Positions 20,902 through 32,600 of a DNA stretch of 64,000 nucleotides are shown piece by piece. Location: positions 58,780,255 to 58,844,254 of the forward strand of contig NC_134576.1 in NCBI RefSeq assembly GCF_050947875.1. The letters are read 5' to 3'. The translations under genes and the position numbers were made by a program. Source of the DNA: Dermacentor variabilis. Taxonomy: Eukaryota; Arthropoda; Arachnida; Ixodida; Ixodidae. Positions within the stretch are counted from its first letter, which is position 1, and the number at the start of each line of letters is the position of its first letter. The notes under the pieces are model-generated. The model did not search any database, was not told the DNA's origin, and saw nothing but the letters and a program-made list of their open reading frames with translations.

Positions 20902-23457
20902 GCCTATACCACACTGGCAAACGCCCCGCTATATGTGTACCCCCACTGGTACCTCTGCGCAAGCGCACAAAATGGGAGGCGCTAAGAAGTGGCTCCGGTG
21001 CAGCATCAGACTTGTATACTGCGCAATGGAGGCGCACAGCTGGGCACGCGCCGGCGCCAGTGCGTCGGCCGCGGCTATGACGTCTCAGGAGTACGCAGAC
21101 CGGCGAGGCGGCCGTGGCGGCGGCGGCTCAGGCGCATCAGCTGCGCGCCGTGTGACGTCACAGCTCCTCGCGCATGCGCCGCACGGCTCTCCAGGAGCCA
21201 CGCGAACCCGCTCAAGCTCGGCCAGTGTAGCTCACGCTACAAAACTGTAATATCTTATGCAAGGACAGTACCTTATCTTATTTTCAGTTTATAAGCATTA
21301 CTTGTTTGTAGGTGCCGCTGTCGGCGACCTTTAATAGACCTTGAGCCATAAACCAGAGCCGTTATCCGGGCAAGTTGCAAGAACAGCGGTCATTCAGGCA
21401 ACCAGTGAAAAGAAAACGCGAATTCAAGCACCCATTCCTTATTACAGGAGCAAATTACATGCCCTAGCTGCTGCACAAATGAGGTAGAAAAAAATATTGC
21501 TTCCGAGTTGTTCCTAATGTTTGTGGACAATATCGATCAAGGTGTACCTTCTAAAAAAGCTGAAGTTTTACTTGTCATTTCCAATAGCGACATTCAAGAA
21601 GCACATAGAGGAAACCATACACGTCATTGCAATCTATTTGCTCATTGTCATTCTCTGTTCCATTGAATGCCAACGGTTTGCGAGTTCCGCGGCGCAGTTT
21701 CTGCATCGCGTCGAAAGATGGCGCCACGTTGTGTGGCGCATTCCTCTTTTTGTCGTTTCCTTCTTTTTTTTTCTCTTCTTTTTTTATTGTTTATCCTCGG
21801 TAGGACATTAAGCAGTATAATAGCAAGAGCTTGGTGGTGCCACCCACTGCCCCGTTCCAAAGGGGACGCTCATAACATCCATCCATTCATCGTTCAGGCG
21901 CTTTTCTGCTAGCGTCCACACGGACCAGTGGGCAGTGTAGATGGGTGCAGCGCGTTATGGTAGGCGTGTCGTTGGGAACGTGCTCTACACCCATTTTAAG
22001 ATGGTGGCTAGTCTCATCCCTAACAATTTCCTTTGCCGATTGGCACTTCATGCTTACATCTACTCTCGATTACGGGAGAGCCAGCATTTCTTTAGGCGAA
22101 TGCACGGTTCGTCGGTCAAAGTAATGCGAAATAAATCATGCACATCCAACCTGTATCTTAATTGACGAAACATGAATTTAATAAGAGTGTTTAAAACATC
22201 AGAAATCTTGAGCATTATAATGTACGCTTCTGCCACACAAACTATGTGAAATAAATGCTTCAAATACACCTTCTCCCAATAAGTTGAACACCTTATATAT
22301 ACATATAAGTATGCCATTGATATTGCTGGCACCTCTTGTAAGCAATGAAACGGTATTTTCTTGAGATAGACAGCATGAACCCCAGCCATAATTTAGTCTG
22401 TGTTGTTTCATTGCTTTATTACAATGAATCTTTCCTGTAGTTTTTCTTCATATGACTGAACATTTATCACATTGTACACTCTGTAGAGGTTATGTTTGAA
22501 AGCAATCCTATTGTGGTAATATGCGTACACGGTTATTATTTTTTCTCACTAATTGGTAACCTAAAGGTCTGTATCTAATTTTTATGTTTACATGTATGAG
22601 TGCAATATTCGTTAATAGATGCGTGTCCGAAGCATGTTTTCAACGTTAAGCTCTATATTGCTTCCAAAGAACATGTCGGCCGCCTTTGTCAAGCTGCTTA
22701 TTGAACTATATCTTCTATGCACTCGCTCCCCAATTGTAATAAAAGAATAATAGAGCGAAAATAACTTTGATATGTTGAAATATGCCAAACACCACGCTTT
22801 TATGAAGCAGTTTATTAACTACAATAGAACAGATTAAAAATCTGCACAATGTTTTGCACCATCGCGAGTAACTGCCTATCTGTGAAGACGGCCAGAGGCA
22901 GAGACCCCTACCACGTGACCCATGTGACCACGCATTATACCCTCGCGTCGATCGGCCCCTTTGCTACGACACTATGCTCGGGAGTCTAATTGCAATCTCA
23001 AGAGTAGCATGTAGGCTCTCTGTTGTATCCAGGGACGGCGCGAAGCCGAGGTCATGCTTATCCTTGAAATAGTACAATACTACGCTACACCTCTTTACTC
23101 GCCAAAAAACTAAGCACATTCCAGAAAGCTGAAACCATAGAAAATGTAAACATAAACCAAGCAAATGCACAAAACCCTATAACTTAAGAAAGTAGGCATA
23201 GGAAAGCGTTCTTTATTAAAGGAATTGCGCTCTTAATGACATACATTCATTGCACTGAGGATGTGTAGGAATCATTTTTTGTCGCTGCGTAATTCCGTAG
23301 ATAAGAAAAATTTCTCATCAAACGGAGAAATTATGCCCGTGGGGCTCTCCATATATCCGCCCTGTCGTCACCTGCGTTTGCACGTGGAATTCCTTAACAA
23401 TATCCATATATTTCTTTGGAAGTGACAAGTGCGCTGTGTCTGCAACCTTTCCTTCAG
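20902..23457 (+). other. Remainder of first CLCA-type intron
   Basis: Mostly unassigned. At about 21830-21895 there is a segment with GCCCCGTTCCAAAGGGGACG followed by a short CATC repeat; I recall such a tail in tick interspersed repeats but cannot prove it here. From 22000 to 23400 I see only AT-rich non-coding sequence. The last bases (TGTCTGCAACCTTTCCTTCAG) form a good acceptor. Confidence 0.4.
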
Positions 23458-23572
23458 CCTTCCTCCGCCCGACCTGTCCAAGCCCATAGTGGTGGAGTTT
23501 ATTGAAATTCAGCAGAAACCTGGCAAAAGCATGCGAACTGTTCTTGTTCTTGACGTTTCCAGGAGTATGAAG
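23458..23572 (+). CDS. CLCA: CLCA-type protein, exon with VWA MIDAS start
   Basis: This exon follows a strong polypyrimidine tract and CAG acceptor. After one carried base it reads LPPPDLSKPIVVEFIEIQQK, then PGKSMRTVLVLDVSRSMK, and ends at a GTAAGA donor. The hydrophobic strand followed by D-V-S-R-S is the DxSxS metal-ion-dependent adhesion site that opens a VWA domain. In vertebrate CLCA proteins the matching segment is LVLDxSGSM. Length is 115 bp; it is entered in phase 2 and left in phase 0. The exon at 46234 continues the frame directly (SMK then ERRRLETL). The Pro-rich lead before the VWA strand is also normal for this family. Both splice sites match consensus and the reading frame is open throughout. 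Confidence 0.82.
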
Positions 23573-24742
23573 GTAAGAGCCTCTGCTTCTTGTGCAATTT
23601 CATAATTCTAACTGGTCGGAATATTACGCAAATGGAAAGAATTGCGTTCGAACCTCATAACTGACATACATGGGTAAGTGATGACGGAGCGGTAATTTCA
23701 CGTCATGCAATGTTCTACTTATATGCAACTTTGAACAGCGCAGTTTATTGGGCAATCTTCTTTTGAGAGAATATGTAAAGCGGAGGCTTTACAAACCTAC
23801 CTCGTAGATTATTGCTCTCTGCAATACACTACGAAGTTATACGCGCTGTCAGACAACTTCTTTGTATAGCTATCACAATAACGTCTACGCAGAAAAATCA
23901 GCCGTACTCATCGGTACGAAGAATAGGTAAAGCAGTGGGTCCATAGTTTTCCGGCAGCCAGCCTACCACTTTAGACCGCTGCAACAAGCGCGGTGAGCCG
24001 TGGTCACGTGATCTTGCCTACGACCTTAATCTCTGTAGCGCCGGCTTCCATAGTGGAGCAATTCTAGGCTAATTATTCCACTCCGAGTGAAGAAAACGAA
24101 ATGCGCCCTTGGACTTCGACGTGAGATCGCGCCCTTGACTAAAGTTTCTGAAAGTTCACAAACCTTCTCGGAGGTGACGGAAAGGTATTAGAGCACAGCT
24201 CCTATGCGCCCGTGATTGCGTTGAGCGACAGCGTGCCCCGTCGGCGTTATGCCTCGTAACCGAGCGAACGAGCAGAGCGAAACGTGAAAGCGAACGCAGA
24301 GCGTAGCGTTGAGTATGAGTGCAGAGAGAAAAGTGGGGGAGGAGGCTATGGTGAAAGCATGAAGCTTAAAGCGGAGGACGAGCGGAGGGAAAATAGTCTA
24401 CGCAGGAGCTGAGTGGCCGGCGTCCACGGCATCCACCGCCACGCGGGTGATCCCGTGTGCGCTTGGGAGGGAGCACCAGAGTGGCGTGGGATGGGGAGGG
24501 CTACGCTCGTCCACGGCGTCAGCTGCTCAGGTCAGGCCGAAATACCAGCATGTGAACGGGGATCACAGCTCCAGCAAGGGGCGATGGCCATTGGCTACGA
24601 GAAAGGCTCGGCATGGCATTCCCGACGGTGTTGTCGCCGCTGACACATGGTAGCACGATTTCCCCCCGATTAACGCGTCGTCTGTATGAGAAAAAGAGCG
24701 CGACTCACAGCGTGTTGGCTCTATTATAAACCATGTACATAT
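23573..24742 (+). other. Start of the 22.7-kb CLCA-type intron
   Basis: Begins with GTAAGA. No element is recognised up to the Gypsy 5' LTR. The region 24170-24400 is purine-rich with many GAGCGAA-type motifs and may be an old repeat. Confidence 0.45.
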
Positions 24743-24929
24743 TGACACAACTATATTTAGCAGAACCATAATGCAGCGGGTATGCGTCTGGGGGGACGAC
24801 GCTGAAGTAGCGCGGATTTTTAGGTGAAGCGGGAAAAACGAATAAGACATTGTTTTTCCCTTGGACGACTATCAGAGTACGTTTCTTGGTGGTGCTGCTA
24901 TGCATACTCGTCGATCCGACATCGTTACA
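24743..24929 (+). repeat. 5' LTR of the Gypsy element
   Basis: Matches 29517-29691 base for base over most of its length, up to the ...CGTCGATCC(G/C)AC end. The LTR end could be at 24921 or as far as 24929 (TTACA) next to the primer site; the 3' copy stops matching at 29691. Confidence 0.8.
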
Positions 24930-24930
24930 C

Positions 24931-24965
24931 TGGTGGAGGTGCGGGGTATCGATCCCAGTACCTCT
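24931..24965 (+). promoter_or_regulatory. tRNA primer-binding site, extended into a T-arm-like palindrome
   Basis: Directly after the 5' LTR the sequence reads TGGTGGAGGTGCGGGG, then TATCGATCCCAGTACCTC. The TGG start is the complement of a tRNA CCA end. The following bases form the complement of an acceptor stem and of a T-stem with its loop (CGGGG-TATCGAT-CCCAG). The tRNA identity is not determined. Confidence 0.6.
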
Positions 24966-24984
24966 CGTAACTATACAAATGACA

Positions 24985-25875
24985 ACTATATTTGGCAGAC
25001 CCAGACAAGCCAGAGGAAAAAAAACTGCGATATCTCTTACGAGGAGTGAAGGAGCAACTGTTTGCCGGCCTTGTGAGAAATCTACCGACAACAGTGGCCC
25101 AGTTCACAAAAGAGGCTACAGCCATTGAACGGGCCCTGCAGCAACAATACCGCCAGCATGACATGAGCAACTCGGTGGCGAACACTTCCGTACTGGCGGC
25201 GAGTAACGACATGTCTCTGTGTGAAGTTGTCCAAGAGGTGGTGCGAGAAGAGCTTCGGGAGCTCGGCTTTGTAGTTGCGCCTACGCAACCGACGCCAGCG
25301 TTATCTTTTGTTGCTGATGTAGTCCGGGAGGAAGTCCGGCAAGCTTTTTCAGCGCCAGACTGTGGCAACGTTCCGCGGCGCCTCACTTATGCGGAGGCTG
25401 TTCGCCGTCCACTCAACGCAACTTCAACGCCGTTGACACCCATAACTACCCGCTAACCGACACCGCCGATCATGCCAGCACAAACAACGCCGTATTTTCG
25501 ACATGCGCACGCCACTCCTTGGCTCCGTGGAGAGTTGCCGCCGAACTATCAGCGTCGGAAAACCGATTTGTGGCGCACCGTCGACCGTCGAGCAGTGTGC
25601 TACCATTGTAGTGAAGCTGGACACGTCTATAGAGTTTGCCACAAATGGAACAACTATCGTGCCGCTCAACATCCAAGCTTTTCTGCCAACTATGCTTATT
25701 CTCCGTACGACGGTCGACGCGCTTAGAACGACGGTCCTGTGAACAGTCAGCCACAAAATACGACGACGCCCCGACCATGTTCTCCTTCATCTCCGGCGCA
25801 CTACAATTCGCCGACTCGTCGCAGTTTTGCCGACGTCACTAGGGGCAGATCGCCTAGCCCTCGACGGGGAAACTA
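24985..25875 (+). pseudogene. Gypsy gag, N-terminally deleted, with CCHC knuckle
   Basis: Gag begins abruptly at ADPDKPEEKKLRYLLRGVKE, which corresponds to about residue 155 of the gag at 9200-8664. The capsid N-terminus is therefore missing. The coding part continues to 25456 through ATAIERALQQQYRQ and a VREELRELG block. After a break comes the knuckle CYHCSEAGHVYRVC at about 25600-25640. The last residue before the gag match is preceded by ACAACTATATTTGGCAG, a copy of the LTR start, so the deletion joins an LTR-start-like segment to mid-gag. Not functional. Confidence 0.75.
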
Positions 25876-25950
25876 GCTGCAGCGACCTCCGGGGGTGAGG
25901 TTGCCAATAATCGAACTGCTGCACATCCCCCGTTATCTACGAACGACGAC

Positions 25951-27274
25951 GTGAAGACTACATTGACGAAAAAGACGCCCAGCACAACGACGAATACGAC
26001 GGACAGAAGTACGAAAGACGTAACTGACATCGTCAGCGCCGAGCTCATCGTATGCATTGACGGCCACGAAATAGCCGCTCTGGTTGACACTGGCTCTCAT
26101 TTTTCAATCCTAAGCTTACGGGTCGCTGTCAAACTAAGGAAGGTGAAGACACCATGGCACGGGCCCAACACAAGAACCGCCGGAGGTCAGTTGATGACAC
26201 CTGTCGGGAAATCCGACTCTTACTCGCCGGTTCAACCTTCGTCGTCACCCTCGTCATCCTTACTGAGTGTTGTAAAGAACCTATATTGGGCATGGATTTC
26301 CTACGGGAGTACGGCACCGTGATTAACATCCGTGACAGAAGCGTTACATTTGCCGCGAGTTCGGATAATGTCACCCATGAGAAGCCACAACAACCTCGCT
26401 TACGTATTGCCGCGGACGACGTCATACATTTGCCGCGGAGTTGCTGTCTCGTACAGGTGCGCTGTGACAGCCTGCAAAATGGGACTGGAGTAGCTGAACA
26501 CATCAGTGCGCTAGCACTGAATTGCGGTGTCTCCATTGCCAGAGCACTTATCAATGTAATCGACGGAAGCGCCGAACTCTTGCTGACGAATTTTAGTAAG
26601 GAGCGCCGACACATCGTTAGAGGCACTGGTGTCGCCTATTTCGACGAAGTGACAGAAATACAAGACTGCCACTTAGCGCAGGTGTCGGCCTCTACAATCC
26701 ACACAGCTGCGCCTATTGTCGACGTTAATCCGACGTTAACGGCCGTTGAGCGGAACCGTCTTGAGCTCATAAACCAGTACCAGGGCTGTTCTCTGCGTCA
26801 AGAGTTGGTCAAACGCCACTTACCAAACACCGCATCATTACTGATGTCGACGCCAGACCCATCCGACAAAACCCTTATCGTGTTGCCCCAAAGGAACGCG
26901 AAGCAGTACAAAAACAAGTGAAGACGATGCTGGAAGATGGCGTTATTCGACCATCTAATAGTCGTTAGGCATCACCTGTAGTTTTAGTGAAGAAGAAGCA
27001 CGGTAGCCTGTGCTTCTGCGTCGACTATCGGAAGCTCAATCATGTCACAAAAAAGGGCGTTTATCCACTGCCACGTATTGACGATTCTTTGGATAGGTTG
27101 CGAAACGCGCGCTACTTTTCCTCAATGGACTTGAAAAGCGGTTATTGGCAGATCGAAGTGGACGAGAGAGACCGTGAGAAAACAGCCTTTGTGACGCCTG
27201 ACGAACTTTATGAATTTCAGGTACTTCCTTTCGGTTTGTGTTCGGTGCCAGCAACTAATGGTCACAGCGTCTAA
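25951..27274 (+). pseudogene. Gypsy pol, front part: protease and RT fingers/palm
   Basis: The protease reads IVCIDGHEIAALVDTGSHFS near 26045-26105, with the DTG active site intact. It then changes frame to AGSTFVVTLVILTECC and ILGMDFLREYGTV near 26290 (26154-26921). The RT starts in another frame near 26912: VKTMLEDGVIRPSNSR, an in-frame stop, then [10 protein letters not shown]. From 26987 it continues [24 protein letters not shown] and VLPFGLCSVPAT, ending in a frameshift at about 27255 within the PAT-x-QR motif. Catalytic residues visible here are the protease Asp and the first RT Asp. At least three frame changes and one stop break the reading frame. Confidence 0.8.
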
Positions 27275-29439
27275 TGGACACTGTGCTCTCCGGACCTAAA
27301 TGGCAAACATGCCTGGTGTACTTGGATGACGTGATTGTCTTTTCCGTAACGTTCGACAAACACTTACGAAGGCTGAAAACTGTTTTTGAAGCGACACGCT
27401 CTGCCGGTCTCACTTTGAAGCCTGAGAAGTGCCATTTTGGTTTTCATGAGCTCCAGTTCCTGGGTCACGTCGTCAGTAGCCGAGGAGTCCGACCTGATCC
27501 GGATAAAATTGCCGCTGTCGCTAATTTTTCGATTCCATCAGACAAAAAAGCCGTGCGACGTTTTCTGGGACTCTGTGCATATTACCGGCGATTTATTGCG
27601 AATTTTTCGCGTATCGCATGGCCGTTAACACAGCTCACCCGAGAAGATATGCCTTTTACTTGGGGCGAAGACCAGCAGCGGGCATTCCACGAGCTGCGGA
27701 AACGCATGCAATCGCCTCCCATATTAGCACACTTCGATGAGGAAGCCCCGACGATATTGCATACAGATGCTAGTAATGTCGGTCTAGGGGCGGTGCTAGT
27801 ACAATGGCAGGGCAACAGCGAAAACGTGATTGCTTACGCCAGAAGGACACTATCCCGAGCCGAAGCTAACTACTCCATCACTGAAAAAGAATGCCTCGGA
27901 ATGGTATGGGCAGTTCTGAAATTTCGTCCGTATTTGTATGGTCGGTCTTTCACCGTCGTTAGTGATCACCATTCCCTCTGCTGGCTCAATAATTTGAAAG
28001 ATCCTTCCGGCCGTCTCGCACGCTGGAGTCTTCGACTCCAACAGTTCGACTTTGTTGTTCCATACAAGTCGGGAAAACGGCACGCAGACGCCGACTGCCT
28101 TTCTCGGTCTCCTGTTGAGCCGGCAGCACAAGACGATGACGACACGGCTATTCTGGGACTCGTGGATACTGCCGATCTTTCACGCCAGCAACGGGATGAC
28201 ATTGAATTGCGGCCGCTTATTCATTACCTCGAAGGACGAACCAACAACGTGCCGAGGCTCTTTGCAAGAGGGGTGGCATCATACTGCTTGCGTCGCAACG
28301 TCCTTTATAAGAAGAACTTCTCGCCTAGCGGCAGCAACTACTTACTTCTTGTTCCATCACCGCTTGAACGTGAAATCTTACACGCCTGCCACAACGAGCC
28401 GACTGCTGGGCACTTGGGCTACACTTGCACATTGGCACAGATTTGGCAGAATTACTACTGGCCGAGGCTTACTGCGGTCGTTAAACGTTACGTTCAGACA
28501 TGTCTGGATTGCCAACGTCGTAAACCGCCATCAGTCAAACCAGCCGGCTTACTGCACCCTGCTGACGTACCGGCCACACCGTTTGCACAAGTAGGCATGG
28601 ACTTTCTGGGCCCCTTCCCAACGTCTGCTACTGGTAATAGGTGGATAATCGTCGCCACAAATTATTGCACTAGATGTGCCGAGACAAGTGGTCTGCAACA
28701 GGCAACAGCAGATGAAGCGGCACGATTTCTTCTGGAATCCATCCTTCTAAGGCATGGCGCTCCCACACTTGTCGTCACGGACAGAGAGACTGCGTTAATG
28801 GCCCACTTTTTAGATATCGTTCTACGTCTAAGTAGTACCGCCCACCGGAAGACAACAGCGTATCACCCTCAAAGAAACGGACTGACAGAACGACTCAATA
28901 GGAAATTGGCTGATATGATAAGCATGTACGTAGATTTAGAGCATAGGAACTGGGACGAGGTTTTACCTTATGTCACCTTCGCGTACAATACGGCTCGTCA
29001 AGAGACCACTCGCAAGACGCCCTTCAGTCTCGTATACGGCCGTGAGGTTACAACAACTTTAGACGCAATGCTCCCTCATGAATTATTTGACGACAAGGAG
29101 ACGGGTGCTGAAGAGATAACACACCGAGCAGAGGCAGCTAGGCAGCTTGCGCGTCTGCGAATCCGCGAACAACAGGACAGTGACGCCAGACGCTACAATC
29201 TTCGGCACAAAGCCGTAACATATAACATCGGCGACAAAGTGTGGGTCTGGACACCTATTCGACAGCGTGGGCTCTCTGAAAAGCTCCTACGCAAATACTT
29301 CGGGCCCTACATAGTTCTCCGACGCATCAGTGACGTCAACTACGAAGTCGTTCCAGACAGCTCGCACTGTTCAAAGCGCCGACAGAATTTACACGAGGTC
29401 GTTCACGTGCTTCGTATGAAGCCGTACTATGAGGACTGA
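27274..29439 (+). CDS. Gypsy pol, long open part: RT palm, RNase H, integrase
   Basis: An uninterrupted 721-codon frame. The RT palm reads CLVYLDDVIVFSVTF (about residues 12-26), with YLDD intact, followed by KPEKCHFGFHELQFLGHVVS and the connection to RRFLGLCAYYRRFIANFSR. RNase H runs from about residue 163: HTDASNVGLGAVL, TEKECLGMVWAV, SDHHSLCWL and HADADCLSR, with all four acidic residues present. Integrase follows with an H-H-C-C finger (CHNEPTAGH to CLDCQRR). Its catalytic residues are Asp in GMDFLGPF, Asp in VVTDRETAL and Glu in RNGLTERLN. The C-terminus has VWVWTPIRQRGLSEKLLRKY and a GPY/F motif (FGPYIVLRRI). ATG 27274 is simply the first Met after the upstream frameshift; a normal pol would be continuous with the RT before it. 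No separate gene product is implied. Confidence 0.88.
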   Translation: MDTVLSGPKWQTCLVYLDDVIVFSVTFDKHLRRLKTVFEATRSAGLTLKPEKCHFGFHELQFLGHVVSSRGVRPDPDKIAAVANFSIPSDKKAVRRFLGLCAYYRRFIANFSRIAWPLTQLTREDMPFTWGEDQQRAFHELRKRMQSPPILAHFDEEAPTILHTDASNVGLGAVLVQWQGNSENVIAYARRTLSRAEANYSITEKECLGMVWAVLKFRPYLYGRSFTVVSDHHSLCWLNNLKDPSGRLARWSLRLQQFDFVVPYKSGKRHADADCLSRSPVEPAAQDDDDTAILGLVDTADLSRQQRDDIELRPLIHYLEGRTNNVPRLFARGVASYCLRRNVLYKKNFSPSGSNYLLLVPSPLEREILHACHNEPTAGHLGYTCTLAQIWQNYYWPRLTAVVKRYVQTCLDCQRRKPPSVKPAGLLHPADVPATPFAQVGMDFLGPFPTSATGNRWIIVATNYCTRCAETSGLQQATADEAARFLLESILLRHGAPTLVVTDRETALMAHFLDIVLRLSSTAHRKTTAYHPQRNGLTERLNRKLADMISMYVDLEHRNWDEVLPYVTFAYNTARQETTRKTPFSLVYGREVTTTLDAMLPHELFDDKETGAEEITHRAEAARQLARLRIREQQDSDARRYNLRHKAVTYNIGDKVWVWTPIRQRGLSEKLLRKYFGPYIVLRRISDVNYEVVPDSSHCSKRRQNLHEVVHVLRMKPYYED

Positions 29440-29516
29440 CAAGACTGCGCAGTTCTTTACCGCTGCTTTCCAAGCCTCTATCATCGGGACGATGATCTTT
29501 TCTAAAGGGGAGCCAA

Positions 29517-29691
29517 TGACACAACTATATTTGGCAGAACCATAATGCAGCGGGTATGCGCCTGTGGGGACGACGCTGAAGTAGCGCGGGTTTTTAGGTG
29601 AAACGGGGCAAACGAAGACGTTGTTTTTCCCTTGGACGACTGATATAGTGCGTTTCTTGGCGGTGCTGCTACGCATACTCGTCGATCCCAC
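29517..29691 (+). repeat. 3' LTR of the Gypsy element
   Basis: Direct repeat of 24743-24920, preceded by a purine-rich tract. The differences between the two LTRs (indels and substitutions visible by eye) indicate that the insertion is not recent. Confidence 0.82.
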
Positions 29692-32600
29692 TTCCATATA
29701 TAATATAACAATAATGCAAAATATTGACACGCGAAATGAAAACACGTATATAGCTGCGCTCAAATTCTTTGCATTAGGATTGCCGCATTCGTCAGCGATT
29801 TTTTCAGTACAATATTCCACGGCCCAGGGAAATAATGTTTGGAGGACGCTTAAGCTTCGCGTTTAAAGGGGCTTTGTACCACCCCTCAGGCTTGGTGAAA
29901 TTACATAGTCCGCGTATAGCAAATGCTGTTGCGAATGCCTGAACCAAATTTTGCTGGCATACGCGGTGCGTGGAGCTAACAAGCGGATCGTGAAGGGGCC
30001 TTTCCCTCAAACGCACTCTTCTCAACAGAACGCCCTGTACTTACCCTTTTCTGGACATCTTATGTCGTCATGGGTCGTTTTATTTTGTCGTTCCGTTAGA
30101 CGGCTGCTTTTGGTAGCTGCGGTCGGCTACGTAGCGTAGATACCGCAGCCGCCAAGAGGTGCTGCCACCAGTCCACTGGCTAAGCGCACTGGGGCTCGCT
30201 GAGGACTACCACGTTTGGCTAATATTTAGCGCGTCGTTGGCACTAAAATAAGAAGATTGGGCGCCTAAAATGAAGTTTGAATAGTACGCCACGGCCACAA
30301 TCAGAAGGCGGAGTGTTGTGGGCCGGCTCTACTGCGCAGTAGCCTTCAGTGCAAGGCACTGAAGAAAGAACGGGAAAACAGCGGATGCCGTGCTTGATTG
30401 ACAATAACTCGGCTTCTCCTGAACGCATTGAAGTAGTTTTTGCAGACAAGTATTTCTAAAAGAACAATTTCAATTCAAATTCCTTTCTGCACTTTGATAC
30501 CAAGTGATTCAGGGCCTCTTTATGTGTGGAACGTGATAGCATTCCAAAATCCCCGACTAGTTTCGACGCTTCCCGTCAACTGCAGCTTATGTAGCCGTCA
30601 CGTTTGCAGGAATACGCTGGTGCCAAAAGCTTTGAAAGAAGGCGAACTTTCAATCGCGACCTCCTGCTTGGGTAGCGATGCGGTGGTGGCGAGCGTCATC
30701 TGAAGTTGTTGCAAGGAAGTGGGTGCGCCGTTCCGTGGCTCCCGCGTTTTGCGCGCGCTGAGGCAATCAGCGCCCTATGAATTGTAGAAACACTGGAAAA
30801 GGGGCTTGTGTTTGAGTTTCCGCATAGCAAAATTACATTTTCTTGTATATTCAAAATAGAATCCGACAATATCCTGTCTTTCTGTTGTATTTAGACAGTA
30901 CTTTACGATTTTCTGACGCATGTTACTTTGAGCATTTCGATTAGTTCAGTAACCCTCCGCGACACGCGGAGAGCCTGCGTGGATGTTGTTCGGAATAACG
31001 TTTCGCCAAGCGACGTCCGATGCCGACATCGTATCTTTTGCAACACGGGGCCCTTAGATGTGCCCCTGAAACAAAGACGCCCGAAAACACCTGTCTCGAC
31101 TACACATTTCGCTTACTCGTCTAATATTCCTCCGAGAACAGCTGTTGTCAGCATTACTCAAATGCCAGCAATCTTTAAGAGACGCAACCAATCTACATTA
31201 GATGAGTGTTTGGTAGCATAGAATGCGTCATTTGTCTTGTGTGTAAAATTGAAGGGTTGGCGGCTGGTTTCACGATAAGACACGAAGAGACAGAATACAT
31301 CGTATTTACATACTGCTACGTAAGAGAGCTTAAATTTTTACGCGCAAGCCTATATAGCACGTCAGTGAAAAAGGCCACGGGATGTTTGAAGCCACGAAGG
31401 AAGCTAGCGCCGGAGGCGGAAGGTATCTGTAGGTGGAGAGAAGCAAAGCGGGAAGGAAAAAGAGCAGAAGCGTCTCGGGGAGGAGGGTGGGCGGAGGCGC
31501 GCCGGGTTAACCTCCTCTCCCAGTTTTTACGGGTGCTGTGAGCTGTATGGGTCAGTGAAAGCCTGCGAGGGTCTCGCACGTGCAAGGGAGGAAAGCTGGG
31601 AGGAAGCGGCCCCCAGGAAAGGGGCAGGTTTGGGCGTTCTGCTCCGACGGCTGCTGCGTATTGCGTGGCCGGGATAGCACTATCTTGAAAGCGATCAGCG
31701 ATGCGGTCAGTCTTCGTGTCTGGGCGCATCAAGGGCCAACCGCTTAGTGTGCGCTATGGCAACCATATGCCTGCATGTCACTCGCGTTCACTACGTAAAT
31801 TATCACTGACTTTTTCTGTTCCCATTTTAGTTCTTTCTAGTTGTACATGATAAGCGTGGTCACAGGATTCTTGCTGTGCCGGAAGCGGATGTAATGTGCA
31901 GGCTTTGTGTTTAGATTGAGATTACGAAGAAGAAGGCTTTACTATTATCGAGGCAGTTGTTATGAATTTAGAAAGACTCGAAAACAATTGCGCGGTATTG
32001 TAACTAATGCTGATGAAGAACGAACTGCTGTTTATAGACACCAGTAGAAGGTAGCGCCCATGCATATTGTGTCATGGTATTCACAGAGAATTGAGGACGT
32101 TTCTATGTAGGTATGTGAACTATTCTTTGTAGTCTGGTCAGCTGCATGGGCAAGCATAATTTAATGGTAAAATTTAACATTTCGTCATTTAGTTAGGCAT
32201 CGTAGTGGAGGTCTCTGCAAATATTTTCGCCAGCTGTGATTTATTCACCTGCGTCCACATGATTGATGGCACACCTTTGTGATTGCCAGAGAAGCCTTAT
32301 TGGCACTTTTTATGGCAACTTGTTCGAATACAGCTCTGTGGGTACATGGTAAATGACAACGATCACCTGGCATCGTACACACGACTTCATTTTGTGCTGA
32401 TTTCAATGTCATGGCTACGAGCCCCACAGGCCGAAGAACGGTGCATAGTCATGCCTCTACAGCGGCGGTGTTCGGTATCGCGTTCTCACAATGTTGCGGA
32501 ATATGCGTGACGTTACATTATGCGAACCTAATGAATGAGCTGTTTGGTTCGAATGTAAGAGGCTCACACTGGACCTCTTCGAATTTTGGAGTTGTCGCAG

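Larger units (their letters stand above)
24743..29691 (+). mobile_element. Ty3/Gypsy retrotransposon with both LTRs
   Basis: Two direct repeats of about 175 bp, 24743-24920 and 29517-29691, both beginning TGACACAACTATATTT, flank an internal region with a tRNA-like primer site, partial gag, zinc knuckle, protease, RT, RNase H and integrase. A purine-rich tract AAAGGGGAG lies just before the 3' LTR. The total is about 4.95 kb. It lies in sense orientation inside the CLCA-type intron. The first part of gag is deleted. Protease, the RT lead and the RT core each sit in different frames, but the last 721 codons of pol are open. A target duplication was not resolved. Confidence 0.88.

Noticed and set aside
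31316..31732. 138-codon minus-strand frame
   Set aside because: Lies in a GC-rich intronic segment where long frames occur by chance; no family motif.
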